Positions 1-9,673 of a stretch of 64,000 nucleotides of DNA are shown here, piece by piece. Each line of letters opens with the position of its first letter. Positions within the stretch are counted from its first letter, which is position 1. The notes beneath the pieces are model-generated. The model was not told where the DNA came from. It saw nothing but the letters and a program-made list of their open reading frames with translations, and did not search any database. The position numbers and the translations under genes are program-made. The DNA comes from Hyphomonas sp. (GTDB lineage Bacteria > Pseudomonadota > Alphaproteobacteria > Caulobacterales > Hyphomonadaceae), in NCBI RefSeq assembly GCF_016125515.1, contig NZ_WGLO01000001.1, positions 124,001-188,000 of the forward strand, read 5' to 3'.

Positions 1-1
1 C

Positions 2-703
2 GTCGGCAAAGGGATCACCTTCGATTCCGGCGGCCTGAACATCAAGGGCGGCGACGGTATGCGCATAATGAAGAAGGATATGGGCGGCGCCGCCCACGCC
101 ATTGCGCTTGCCGAACTCGTCATGAGCGCCGGCCTGCCGGTCCACCTCAAGCTCTATGTCTCCGCAGCCGAGAACGCGATCTCGGGCAATTCTTTCCGCC
201 CAGGCGACATCCTCTCCAGTCGCAAGGGCCTGACGGTCGAGATCGACAACACGGACGCTGAAGGCCGCCTCGTGCTCGGCGATGCATTGGCGCGCGCCTG
301 CGAGTTCGATCCGGACCTGCTGATGGACTTCGCGACGCTCACCGGCGCTGCCCGCGTGGCGCTCGGCGCCGATCTCGCGCCGCTTTATACCGATGATGAA
401 GCGCTGGCGGCGGACGTGCTCGCTGCCTCGGCGCGCACCGGCGATCCGGTCTGGCGGATGCCGCTTTGGGATCCCTACCTTTCGGACCTGAAAAGCCCCG
501 TCGCCGATCTCGTCAATTCCGGCGGCAGCTTCGGCGGGTCGATCACGGCGGCGATCTTCCTGAAACAGTTCGTCTCGGCGAAAAGCTGGGCACATTTCGA
601 CATCTGGGCCTGGCGCAAGGCCAAGTATGGCCGGCCGGATGGCGGCGCGCCGTGCGGCCTGCGCGCGGTCTGGTCGATGCTGGAGGCCCGTTACGCCGGC
701 TAG
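2..703 (+). CDS. M17 leucyl aminopeptidase family protein, C-terminal part
   Basis: Open at the left edge: the reading frame runs from base 2 to the TAG at 701-703, and the start lies outside the window. The visible part is the catalytic domain of a cytosolic leucyl aminopeptidase, a two-metal exopeptidase that removes N-terminal residues from peptides. Visible family signatures are VGKGITFDSGG at the left edge (metal-binding Lys and Asp), MKKDMGGAA (third Asp), and NTDAEGRL (metal-binding Asp and Glu plus the catalytic Arg). All expected ligands are intact. The stop overlaps the stop of the convergent downstream gene by two bases. The exact paralogue (PepA or PepB type) cannot be told without the N-terminal domain. 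Confidence 0.93.
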   Translation, partial: VGKGITFDSGGLNIKGGDGMRIMKKDMGGAAHAIALAELVMSAGLPVHLKLYVSAAENAISGNSFRPGDILSSRKGLTVEIDNTDAEGRLVLGDALARACEFDPDLLMDFATLTGAARVALGADLAPLYTDDEALAADVLAASARTGDPVWRMPLWDPYLSDLKSPVADLVNSGGSFGGSITAAIFLKQFVSAKSWAHFDIWAWRKAKYGRPDGGAPCGLRAVWSMLEARYAG

Positions 704-1374
704 TCGAGCGGCGTTGCGACGCCGCTTTCGGCTTCAACCCGCATGGCTTCCCGCACGCGCCCGCGCACCAGAAGGGTGTCGATATTCTTCGGATCGGCGG
801 CCATCGCGGCCTCGACGTCGCGCATGGCGAGGCCATAGCTGTGCTTGTTGAGGTGCACTTCGGCGCGCAGCTGGTGCGCGGGGCCGAAGCCCGGCGAATT
901 GGCCAGCGCGAGGTCCAGGTCCGGCAGCGCCTTGTCCCAGTCTTCCGTCATCATGTAGGCGCTCGCCCGGTCGACCAGCAGGTCCACGGTTCCCGGCGCC
1001 AGTTTCAGCGCATCGGTAAAGGCAACGGCAGCTTGTTCAGACGCCCCCGCCATGATCCAGGCCTGACCCGCTTGCGACAGGTAGACCGCCCGCTGCTCCA
1101 GCGTGCCGCCATCGGTCGAATTGGCGAGCGCGACCAGCCGGTCTGCACCCGTTTCATAATTGCCGAGCTCGATCAGCGCGAGGGCGGTGCACTGGCGCGC
1201 GCCGGGGCGGTTGCCCTCGAACGTCCAGGCCAGCGCGTCTTCATAGGCGTTCTCGGGATCAACCTCGATCTTGGCGACGCAGGCTTCGAGCCGGGCTTCT
1301 TCCGCCTTGGCGAGTTCTGCGCCGGCGGATTGCATCATCAGCGCCGTACCGGCAGCAAAGGCGATCAAGAACAT
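700..1374 (-). CDS. Exported tetratricopeptide-repeat protein
   Basis: A 224-residue protein with a hydrophobic N-terminal segment (MFLIAFAAGTALMM) that looks like a signal peptide, followed by TPR-type helical pairs. The clearest repeats are around AVAFTDALKLAPGTVDLLVD, ALPDLDLALANSPGFGPAHQ and AMRDVEAAMAADPKNIDTLL. TPR proteins act as protein-protein scaffolds; no partner can be deduced here. I prefer the ATG at 1374 over an in-frame GTG at 1380, because a GGAG lies about 10 bases upstream of the ATG but only 4 from the GTG. It converges on the aminopeptidase with overlapping stop codons. Confidence 0.75.
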   Translation of the reverse strand: MFLIAFAAGTALMMQSAGAELAKAEEARLEACVAKIEVDPENAYEDALAWTFEGNRPGARQCTALALIELGNYETGADRLVALANSTDGGTLEQRAVYLSQAGQAWIMAGASEQAAVAFTDALKLAPGTVDLLVDRASAYMMTEDWDKALPDLDLALANSPGFGPAHQLRAEVHLNKHSYGLAMRDVEAAMAADPKNIDTLLVRGRVREAMRVEAESGVATPLD

Positions 1375-1437
1375 GGGCACAGGACTCCGATCCGGCTATG
1401 CAATGCGCTTTAGGCAACGACGCATCCGCATTGGCAA

Positions 1438-2304
1438 ATGACAACCCCGCAATCTCTGCTTTTTGTTTTCGGTCTTGGCTACAGCGCCCTGCAGCTGGCG
1501 GAACGCTTGAAACCGGCTGGCTGGCAGGTCGCCGGCACCGTACGCACGCCTTCCAAGGCAGCAGCGCTCCAGGTCCAAGGCATCGCCGCGCAGGTCTGGG
1601 CGGGGGAGGAACCGGTCGATGTGCCAGACGGAGCGCACTGGCTGATCACACTGCCACCGGACGCAAAGGGCTGCCCCGCGGCACGCGCGGCAGGCGACAA
1701 GGCGGGCATGGCGGCGTCCATAAACTATCTATCGACGACCGGGGTTTATGGAGACCTGAGCGGCGGCTGGGCGTTCGAATGGAGCCCCGTCAAACCGGGG
1801 TCAGCCCGGGCTCAGGCGAGGGTCACGGCCGAAACCCAATGGCTCTCCGCCAGCGATGACCGCGCCCGGATCGTGCGCCTGCCGGGCATCTACGGTCCGG
1901 GCCGCTCACCTTTCGACCGTCTGCGCGATGGCACGGCCCAGCGGGTGATCCAGCCCGGGCAGGTCTTTTCCCGCGTGCATGTCGACGACATCGCCGGGGG
2001 GCTCGCCGCCTTGCTGGCGCGTCCCGAAGCCGGCGGCGTCTTCCACCTCTGCGACGATCTTCCGGCCCCGCCGCAGGACGTCATCGCCCATGCGGCCACT
2101 TTGCTCGGGCTTCCGGTCCCCCCAGATGTTGCGATCGAGGCGGCCGGTCTCAGCGATATGGCGCTCAGCTTTTATGCCGAATGCAAGCGCGTTGCCAATG
2201 GGCGGGCGAAGGCTGCGCTCGGTTGGAAGCCCCGCTACCCCTCATATCAAGAAGGGCTCGCGGCGATCCTCGACGCCGAAAGCCGCAGCCTGTCCGGCAC
2301 GTAA
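1438..2304 (+). CDS. YeeZ-like NAD(P)-dependent epimerase / atypical SDR
   Basis: A 288-residue atypical extended short-chain dehydrogenase. The Rossmann glycine motif is near the start (VFGLGYSALQLAERL), and the STTGVYGD block carries the active-site Thr and Tyr region typical of the YeeZ subgroup. It also has LPGIYGPGR and the RVHVDDIA segment shared with nucleotide-sugar epimerases. The substrate is unknown. Length fits the family (about 275-295). It is transcribed alone; the next gene begins 95 bases downstream. Confidence 0.82.
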   Translation: MTTPQSLLFVFGLGYSALQLAERLKPAGWQVAGTVRTPSKAAALQVQGIAAQVWAGEEPVDVPDGAHWLITLPPDAKGCPAARAAGDKAGMAASINYLSTTGVYGDLSGGWAFEWSPVKPGSARAQARVTAETQWLSASDDRARIVRLPGIYGPGRSPFDRLRDGTAQRVIQPGQVFSRVHVDDIAGGLAALLARPEAGGVFHLCDDLPAPPQDVIAHAATLLGLPVPPDVAIEAAGLSDMALSFYAECKRVANGRAKAALGWKPRYPSYQEGLAAILDAESRSLSGT

Positions 2305-2399
2305 TCTCCTTGATTGTTCTTGCTTCTGCCGGATTCGCGCCCCGTTGGCGCCGCCCGGTTCCTGTGTAAGAGTTAATGCAGAGTCGGGAGGACGTGTAG

Positions 2400-5300
2400 A
2401 TGTCGAGTTTGGTTCGTGGCCGGTCGTGGGGCCTGCGTGCATTGGCAGCCGCAGCTTTCTTGTTTGTCGCAGCCTGCGGCGGGTCGCAGACCGCACGAGA
2501 ACCGGGGGAAGATGCTGACGCCCAGGTCCTTGTCGAACGCTCCCCGGCCGATGAAGTCGCCGCCCGCAAACGCGAAGAAGCCCGCCAGCGGGCCCGTGAC
2601 GCCGCCGAAACCGAATTCTCCTATTTCCGCTACCGCATCGACACCTCGACCGAACAACCGCTCGCCTGCTTCGTCTTCTCCGCAGCGCTTGATCCGAAAA
2701 CGGACTATTCACCCTATGTCGAATTCCGCCCTGCCTTCCGGGCGGCCTTGTCGGTTGAGGGCCGCGAACTCTGCGTGGGTGGCCTGACCTTCGGCACCAC
2801 GCGCACCGCCACCATCCTTGCCGGACTTCCAGCTGCGGACGGGCGCACCCTGAAGCGCGCAGAAACCGTCCCGGTCGACTTTGCCGACCGTCCGCCCTTT
2901 GTCGGCTTCAAAGGCACCGGCGTTATCCTGCCGCGCGAGAATGCCGATGGCCTGCCTATTGAAACGGTCAATGTCGACAAGGTCCGCGTGGTCGTCAGCC
3001 GCATCAATGACCGCGCGCTGGTGTTCAAGAACATCAATGCCGGCACCACCACAGGGCAGGGCCAATGGTCCTGGATGTGGGGTCCGGATTCCCCAGAAGA
3101 TGTCGCGGAAGAACTCTTCACCGGCACGATGGATGTGGACAACACAGCCAACGCACCCGTGGTGACGGTCTTCCCGTTGCAGGATGTCGTAGGCCCGATG
3201 AAGCCCGGCGCCTATTTCGTCAGTGTCACGGACGCCGCCGAAATCTCAGAAAATGAAGGCCCGCCCGCCTCGTCCGGCCGCTGGATCCTGCTCACCGATC
3301 TCGCGCTGACCGCCTATCGCGGCGAGAACGGCCTCGACGTAACGCTGCGCTCCCTGAAAGACGGCAAAGTCGTCAAGGGCGCGACCATCCAATTGCTGGC
3401 GGCCAACAACGCTGTCCTCGCCGAAGCCAAGCCGAATGATCAGGGCCGTGTCACGTTCGATGCGCCGCTGATGAATGGGCAAGGCAACATGACCCCGCGT
3501 CTTGTGCTCGCCACGGCCGCTAATGGGGAACTCGCCGCGCTGGATCTCGCCCGCGCGCCGGTCGACCTGTCTGATGACGCGATCGGCGGACGCCACACGC
3601 CCGGCCCGGTGGATGCCTATGTCTACACCGACCGCGGCATCTATCGCCCCGGCGAAAGCGTCGAACTGACGGCGATGCTGCGCGACCGCGCCGGCCGCCA
3701 GGTTTCGGGCCGCAATGGCAACCTGATCATCTACCGCCCCAACGGCCTCATTGCGTCGAAGACCCGGTTCACCGATCCGAAGCCCGGCGCTGTGCTGTCG
3801 ACCTTCAATCTGCCCAAAGGCGCTTCGCGCGGTGAATGGCGCGCCAGCATCGAGATCGACGGCGTCTCCATGCCCGCCGGCGAAGCGCGCTTCGCGGTCG
3901 AAGACTTCGTGCCCCAGCGGATCGCGGTAGACATCACCGCCGATGAAACGCGCCCGCTGAAGGCCGGCGGTGTGCGCGATGTCGAAATCGCCTCCCGCTT
4001 CCTGTACGGCGCCCCCGGCGCAGGCCTGACGGTGAAAACCGAAGCCCGGGTCGAAGCCGATCCCGCGCCCTTCAAGGCCTACAAGGGCTTCACCTATGGC
4101 CGCCAGGACCAGTCATTCGAGGAGCAGATCCTCGAGTTCGACGACACGACGACGGACGGCGAAGGCAAGGCGCTCGTCCGCCTCTCGCCCGGCACGGCGG
4201 GTTCGAATTCCGGCCTGCCGCTGCGCCTGAACACGGTGGTCAGCGTGCTCGAGCCTGGTGGCCGGGCCGTCGCTGAAAGCGTGCGCGTGCCTTACAGGCC
4301 CGAGCCGCTCTATGTCGGGATCAAGCCAGCCTTTGAATCGAGTGTCGAAGAAGGCGGCGACGCCAAGTTTGAAGTTGTCGCGATCAATGCGGACGGTGAA
4401 GCGGTGGCCCAGCGTCTGAGCTGGAAAGTGCTCGCGATCGACTTCCACTATGACTGGTACCGCGACGGCGATCAGTGGACCTGGCGCCGCTCGCGCACGG
4501 TCACCAAGGTCAACGAGGGCGTGGTCAATACGCCCGCCGGTGGTGTAGCCGAAATCAAGGCGCCCGGCCTTGAATGGGGCAGCCACGAACTCGTCATCGA
4601 AGGGCAGGGCGCCCTCGCCAATGTCGGCGCCAGCACCACGTTCTATGTGGGTTGGGGCGGCTGGACCAGTGAGGACGGCACCGAAGCGCCGGACCGCGTG
4701 AAGGTCATCGCATCCGAGACGTCGCCAAAAGCCGGTCAGAATGCCGAGCTTACCATCGTGGCGCCCTATGACGGCCAGGCACAGGTCGTGGTCGCAACCG
4801 ACCGTGTGCTGACGGTCCAGAACCTCGCCGTCTCCGAGAAGGGTACGCGCATCACCCTGCCGGTCACGGCAGACTGGGGGGAGGGCGCCTATGTCATGGT
4901 TACGGTCTATTCCGGCCGCGACCCTGCCCTGCGGGCCAAGCCGCGCCGCGCGGTCGGCGTGGCGCACGTTCCGGTCGACATGGACTCGCGCACCTTCAAC
5001 GTGTCGATGACAGCGCCGGAAGTCGCCCGTCCGCTGACGGAACAGATCGTCGAGGTCAAGATCGAGGGTGGCCCGAAAGAGCCGGTCTACCTCACCCTCG
5101 CGGCGGTCGATGAAGGCATCCTGCAACTCACCAAGTTCAAGTCGCCGGACCCGGTCGCCTACTATTTTGGCCGCAAGGCCCTCGGCGTCGAACTCCACGA
5201 CGATTATGGCCGCTTGCTTGATCCCAACATGGGCCTGCCGGCTGAAGTCCGCGTCGGCGGCGACCAGCTCGGCGGCGAAGGCCTCACGGTTGTGCCGACG

Positions 5301-7394
5301 AAATCCGTCGTCCTCTTCTCGGGCCTTGTCGAGGTCGGCCGCAATGGCAAGGCCAAGATCCCGCTCGACCTGCCGGAATTCAATGGCGAGCTGCGCCTGA
5401 TGGCGGTGGCCTGGTCGCAGACCGGTCTTGGCTCGACAGACCAGAAGATGAAGGTGCGTGACCGCGCGCCGGCCGATCTCGTGATGCCGCGCTTCCTCGC
5501 CCCCGGTGACGAAGCGGTGATCACCGCCTCCATCGACAACGTCGAACTCGCCGCCGGTCAATTCATTGCCAAGGTTGCCGGTGGTCAGCAGGTCAGTGTG
5601 GCGGCTGCGCAGATGACCCGCACGCTGAAACAGGGCCAACGCGCCGATATTCCGGTCAGCGTTGCCGCGAAGAGCGAAGGCATTTCGTCGCTGCGCCTCG
5701 AAGTCTCCGGGCCGGACAAGTATTCGGTGTCCCGCAACTACGAGATCCAGACCCGCTCGCCCTACCTGCCGGAATCGCGCGCCACGACCCAGCTGATGCG
5801 TCCGGGCGACTCGTTCAATATCGGGAAGGATGTGCTGAAAGGCTATGTTCCCGGCTCGGTGGATGTGGCCGTCGGCTTCTCGCCGATCCCGGTTGATCCA
5901 GGCACGCTCTATGCGTCACTGGACCGTTATCCCTATGGCTGCACCGAGCAGCTCACCAGCCGCGCCCTGCCGCTCGTCTATGCCGAGCAGTTGGTCACGA
6001 TGGGCGCGAAAGGGTCGCGCGACAATGCCCGCGACAAGGTGCAGGTTGCGCTCAACACAATCCTGAACCGTCAGGGTGCGGATGGTGCCTTCGGCCTGTG
6101 GCGGGAAGGGGATGGTTACGCCACCCCCTGGCTCGGCGCTTATGCGACCGATTTCGTCTACCGCGCCAAACAGGCCGGCTATTCGGTGCCCGACGAAGCG
6201 CTGACGCGGGCCTATGGCGCGCTGCGCAGCGTCGCCAGCGGCGACGCCTGGCGGGTCTACGGCTACGATACGGATGTCTATGAAGGTCCGTACTCGACCG
6301 ACACCCAGCGCCAGATGATGTACCGCTCGTCGGCCTATGCACTCTACGTGCTGGCCAAGGCGGGGCAGGCGGACATTTCCCGCCTGCGCTACATGCATGA
6401 CCGCGAACTCGACGCCATCGACAGTCCGCTGGCCCGTGCCCATATCGGCGCCGGCCTTGCCTATCTCGGTGACCGGGCCCGCGCGGTCTCGGCCTTTAAG
6501 TCGGCCGAATCCCAGCTCGGCTACAAGAACTCGGGCGACTATTACCAGACGCCTCTGCGCGACCTCGCGGGCATTCTCGCCCTCGCGGCCGAAGCCCAGC
6601 TGCCGGAAACGGTTGAGCGTCTCGCCACCCGTCTCGGCAAGGATGTGCCGGACGCCTCCAGCCTCACAACGCAGGAAAAGTCCTACATGCTTCAGGCGGT
6701 CAACGCGCTGACGCAGGGCGAAGACCTGCTGCAGGTCGGCGTCACCGGCCTCGGTGCGGGCAATGACAACCAGCGCCAGTACATGCTGAGCGAGGCCCAG
6801 GCCGCGACCGGCGTCAGCTTCAAGCTCAACGCCAAAGCTCCGGTCTTCCGGACGGTGCTGGTCACCGGTGCGCCGGCCTCAGCGCCGCCCGCCGTGTCGT
6901 CGAAGCTGAAAGCCGACAAGCAGTTCTACACGATGTCGGGGGCGCCGGTGAAACTCGATCAGGTGCGCCAGGGCGACAAGTTCGTCGTCGGCCTCACGGT
7001 CTCGCCGGATGAGAAACGCCTTAACCCGGTGATCGTGGCAGACCTGCTGCCGGCGGGCTTCGAGATCGAGACCGTGCTGCGTGTCGCCGATGCCCGCATC
7101 GTCGAGTATGACTGGTACAGCGGCACCGACCGGGTCCGCGAGGGCGCCTTTGCCTTCCTCGGCACGATCACGCAGGCCCAGACCGCCCAGGCTCAGGACG
7201 ACCGGTTCGTCGCTGCCGTGAACGTCTACGACAAACCGGTCACGCTCGCTTATGTCGTGCGCGCGGTCACGCCCGGCACGTTCGCAATGCCCGGTGTGGT
7301 CGCCGAAGACATGTACCGGCCGGAAGTCTACGGACGCTCCGCACCCGGACGGGTCACCATCCTCGCCGCGCAGGGCACTGCCGGCGGCAAGTAG
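2400..7394 (+). CDS. Bacterial alpha-2-macroglobulin lipoprotein (YfhM-like)
   Basis: A 1664-residue periplasmic lipoprotein that traps proteases. The signal peptide ends in a lipobox (LFVAAC), putting the acylated Cys near residue 26. The chain carries MG-type beta domains, and the bait-region macroglobulin signature YIYTDRGIYRPGE-like (here YVYTDRGIYRPGESVELT). The thioester motif is intact (YPYGCTEQLTSR, Cys about residue 1181), followed by the alpha-helical complement-like domain. The family bonds covalently to proteases that cleave the bait region. It starts 5-6 bases after a GGGAGGA ribosome-binding site and is followed after 18 bases by pbpC, the conserved partner, suggesting one operon acting when the envelope is breached. 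Confidence 0.96.
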   Translation: MSSLVRGRSWGLRALAAAAFLFVAACGGSQTAREPGEDADAQVLVERSPADEVAARKREEARQRARDAAETEFSYFRYRIDTSTEQPLACFVFSAALDPKTDYSPYVEFRPAFRAALSVEGRELCVGGLTFGTTRTATILAGLPAADGRTLKRAETVPVDFADRPPFVGFKGTGVILPRENADGLPIETVNVDKVRVVVSRINDRALVFKNINAGTTTGQGQWSWMWGPDSPEDVAEELFTGTMDVDNTANAPVVTVFPLQDVVGPMKPGAYFVSVTDAAEISENEGPPASSGRWILLTDLALTAYRGENGLDVTLRSLKDGKVVKGATIQLLAANNAVLAEAKPNDQGRVTFDAPLMNGQGNMTPRLVLATAANGELAALDLARAPVDLSDDAIGGRHTPGPVDAYVYTDRGIYRPGESVELTAMLRDRAGRQVSGRNGNLIIYRPNGLIASKTRFTDPKPGAVLSTFNLPKGASRGEWRASIEIDGVSMPAGEARFAVEDFVPQRIAVDITADETRPLKAGGVRDVEIASRFLYGAPGAGLTVKTEARVEADPAPFKAYKGFTYGRQDQSFEEQILEFDDTTTDGEGKALVRLSPGTAGSNSGLPLRLNTVVSVLEPGGRAVAESVRVPYRPEPLYVGIKPAFESSVEEGGDAKFEVVAINADGEAVAQRLSWKVLAIDFHYDWYRDGDQWTWRRSRTVTKVNEGVVNTPAGGVAEIKAPGLEWGSHELVIEGQGALANVGASTTFYVGWGGWTSEDGTEAPDRVKVIASETSPKAGQNAELTIVAPYDGQAQVVVATDRVLTVQNLAVSEKGTRITLPVTADWGEGAYVMVTVYSGRDPALRAKPRRAVGVAHVPVDMDSRTFNVSMTAPEVARPLTEQIVEVKIEGGPKEPVYLTLAAVDEGILQLTKFKSPDPVAYYFGRKALGVELHDDYGRLLDPNMGLPAEVRVGGDQLGGEGLTVVPTKSVVLFSGLVEVGRNGKAKIPLDLPEFNGELRLMAVAWSQTGLGSTDQKMKVRDRAPADLVMPRFLAPGDEAVITASIDNVELAAGQFIAKVAGGQQVSVAAAQMTRTLKQGQRADIPVSVAAKSEGISSLRLEVSGPDKYSVSRNYEIQTRSPYLPESRATTQLMRPGDSFNIGKDVLKGYVPGSVDVAVGFSPIPVDPGTLYASLDRYPYGCTEQLTSRALPLVYAEQLVTMGAKGSRDNARDKVQVALNTILNRQGADGAFGLWREGDGYATPWLGAYATDFVYRAKQAGYSVPDEALTRAYGALRSVASGDAWRVYGYDTDVYEGPYSTDTQRQMMYRSSAYALYVLAKAGQADISRLRYMHDRELDAIDSPLARAHIGAGLAYLGDRARAVSAFKSAESQLGYKNSGDYYQTPLRDLAGILALAAEAQLPETVERLATRLGKDVPDASSLTTQEKSYMLQAVNALTQGEDLLQVGVTGLGAGNDNQRQYMLSEAQAATGVSFKLNAKAPVFRTVLVTGAPASAPPAVSSKLKADKQFYTMSGAPVKLDQVRQGDKFVVGLTVSPDEKRLNPVIVADLLPAGFEIETVLRVADARIVEYDWYSGTDRVREGAFAFLGTITQAQTAQAQDDRFVAAVNVYDKPVTLAYVVRAVTPGTFAMPGVVAEDMYRPEVYGRSAPGRVTILAAQGTAGGK

Positions 7395-7412
7395 GAAACA
7401 GGGGAGCGCAGC

Positions 7413-9533
7413 GTGCGTGTGGCCGGGTATGTGGCCAATTCCTGGGCCAGGCTCAAATCCTTCACCGGATCTGTCGCCTGGCCGCGCCGTCTCATCGCCG
7501 GCCTCGCCGCCGGCCTTGCAGCGGTGCTGCTGATTGATACCGTTTTCCCGCCGCCGCTGACGCGGGCTCACGTCAATTCCGTTCTGGTGACCGACCGGCT
7601 CGGCAAACCGCTCCGGGCCTTCGCCGCGCCCGACGGCCGCTGGCGGTTCGCCGTCAGGCTCGAAGAGATCGATCCCGCTTTCATCGATGCGCTCGTGCGG
7701 GTCGAGGACAAGCGCTTCTGGTCTCACCATGGTACGGACTGGTCCGGCATGGTGCGCGCCGCCATCGACAGCGCGGCGGCGGGCCGCATCGTCTCAGGCG
7801 GATCCACCATCACCATGCAGACCGCCCGGATGCTGGAGCCGCGCGATCGCAACATCGGCTCGAAATTCATCGAGATGTGGCGCGCCAACCAGCTGGAGCG
7901 GCGCTTCACGAAGCAGGAAATCCTCGAACTGTATCTCACGCTGACGCCCTATGGCGGCAACCTCGAAGGCGTGCGTGCGGCCAGCTGGAGCTATTTCGGA
8001 CACGAGGCCGACCGTCTGTCTTCGGATGAAATTGCGCTGCTGATTGCCCTGCCACAATCGCCTGAAGTACGCCGCCCGGACCGCCGCCCGGAACAGGCCA
8101 AGAAGGCGCGCGACTGGGTGGCCACTAAGCTGGCTGCCTACGGCGTCTTCGCGCCGGACGAGGCTGAGGAAGTCGCTGCATTGCCGGTGCCGCCGCGCCG
8201 GCTCGATTTCCCGGATCAGGCCTGGCATGGCGCAGATGCGGTGTTGGCCAGCGGGCCGCGCGAAGATGTCCGCTCCACGCTGGATGCCGGGCTGCAGGCT
8301 GAACTCGATCGCATCGCGCTGACCCGCGCTGAAGCGGAAGGCGCCGATGTGCAGGTCTCGGCGATCGTGGTGCACATTCCCACCCGCGCCGTGCGCGCGC
8401 TGGTCGGCTCCGCCTCGCGCGACCGGGCCGGGGGCTGGATCGACCTGACCAATCGGGCCCGCTCGCCCGGCTCTACGCTGAAGCCTTTTATCTATGGCCT
8501 CGCCTTCGATGACGGTATCGCCTCGCCGGACACGCGCGTTGAAGACGTGCCGCGCACCTTTGCGGGCTACCAGCCGGAAAACTTCGACCGAATATTCCGC
8601 GGCGATGTGCGCATCTCGGACGCGCTCCAGCATTCGCTGAACATTCCCGCTGTGCTCATGCTGGATCGGATCGGAGCCGAGCGCTTCTCTGCTCAGCTGG
8701 CGATGGCAGGCGCCCGCCCGCGCTATACTGGCGCGGCCAGCCACAATGCCGGTCTCGCGCTGGCGCTCGGCGGCGCCGGGCTCACCGCGCGCGAATTGGC
8801 GATCCTCTATGCCGCATTGGGCGATGGCGGAATCGCCAAGCCGCTGGTCTGGCGCGCCGATGAAGAACGCGCGAGCTTCGAGGATCCGGGCCGCCGCCTG
8901 CTTGGCGAGGCGAGCGCGGACGAAATCCTCCAGATCCTCAGGGGCTCGCCCGCACCGGCGGGCCGCATGCCCGGCAGCCTGACGCGCGACGCGCCGCAGA
9001 TCGCCTTCAAGACCGGCACATCTTACGGCTTCCGCGATGCCTGGGCAGCGGCAGTTTCCGGCGAGCACGCCATCGTCGTCTGGATCGGACGCGCGGACGG
9101 CGCGCCGCGCACGGGTGTCACCGGGCGCGACATTGCCCTGCCGGTGCTCTTCGAGATGGCGGACCGCGTATCGCACCATCTGCGCGATGAAGGCGAATCG
9201 CGCGCGCGCCTGTCCTCAGAGCCGCTGCGCAAGTCCAAAGGCGCGCAGCGCAACCTGTCGGAGAACCGGCCGCCAGAAATCCTGTTTCCGCCCGAGGGGG
9301 CCGAGCTTTGGGCAGGCCCTGTCAATGGCAAGCCGGGGCGTCCCTTCGTGCTGGCCGGGCGCGGGCAGGGCGCGCTCAGCTGGTACATCGATGGCACACC
9401 GACACAACTAGACGATGCGGGCGCGCCGATCTGGCAACCGCGCCAGCCGGGGTTCTACCAGGTCACGGCCGTCGATCCGGAAGGCCGCGCCACCCGCGTC
9501 AGAGTCCGCGTACTGACTGAAAACCCGGCATAG
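7413..9533 (+). CDS. pbpC: Penicillin-binding protein 1C (transglycosylase/transpeptidase)
   Basis: A 706-residue bifunctional class A PBP with a GTG start, one membrane anchor (about residues 27-43), a GT51 transglycosylase domain and a transpeptidase domain. Visible motifs are EDKRFWSHHG with catalytic Glu98, GGSTITMQ, then STLK (about residue 354, the acylated Ser), SLN and KTGTS (about residue 533). The C-terminal stretch (ENRPPEILFPPEGAEL onward) matches the beta-sandwich PBP_C domain that distinguishes PbpC from PBP1a. It probably repairs peptidoglycan with the adjacent alpha-2-macroglobulin. The short GC hairpin at 9579-9596 ends the operon. Confidence 0.95.
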   Translation: MRVAGYVANSWARLKSFTGSVAWPRRLIAGLAAGLAAVLLIDTVFPPPLTRAHVNSVLVTDRLGKPLRAFAAPDGRWRFAVRLEEIDPAFIDALVRVEDKRFWSHHGTDWSGMVRAAIDSAAAGRIVSGGSTITMQTARMLEPRDRNIGSKFIEMWRANQLERRFTKQEILELYLTLTPYGGNLEGVRAASWSYFGHEADRLSSDEIALLIALPQSPEVRRPDRRPEQAKKARDWVATKLAAYGVFAPDEAEEVAALPVPPRRLDFPDQAWHGADAVLASGPREDVRSTLDAGLQAELDRIALTRAEAEGADVQVSAIVVHIPTRAVRALVGSASRDRAGGWIDLTNRARSPGSTLKPFIYGLAFDDGIASPDTRVEDVPRTFAGYQPENFDRIFRGDVRISDALQHSLNIPAVLMLDRIGAERFSAQLAMAGARPRYTGAASHNAGLALALGGAGLTARELAILYAALGDGGIAKPLVWRADEERASFEDPGRRLLGEASADEILQILRGSPAPAGRMPGSLTRDAPQIAFKTGTSYGFRDAWAAAVSGEHAIVVWIGRADGAPRTGVTGRDIALPVLFEMADRVSHHLRDEGESRARLSSEPLRKSKGAQRNLSENRPPEILFPPEGAELWAGPVNGKPGRPFVLAGRGQGALSWYIDGTPTQLDDAGAPIWQPRQPGFYQVTAVDPEGRATRVRVRVLTENPA

Positions 9534-9578
9534 TGGTGTGCAAACAGGTCACATCAGCGTGACAATTGCGCAGTCCCT

Positions 9579-9596
9579 GCCCTCCGGGGCTTTTTT
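9579..9596 (+). terminator. Intrinsic terminator after pbpC
   Basis: A short GCCC/GGGC stem with a TCCG tetraloop is followed directly by six T residues, 45 bases after the pbpC stop. Upstream, GTCAC at 9549 and GTGAC at 9559 form a small inverted repeat of unknown role. Confidence 0.7.
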
Positions 9597-9673
9597 CCTT
9601 CGCCTGCTGCAACTATTTCGCCATCTGGACGGTGTATTCAGTTCCGTTCTGTGTGTGAAAGATTAGCGTGCCG

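Noticed and set aside
4113-5639. 508-codon open frame opposite the alpha-2-macroglobulin
   Set aside because: Composition typical of antisense frames; sense protein has conserved domains across the stretch.
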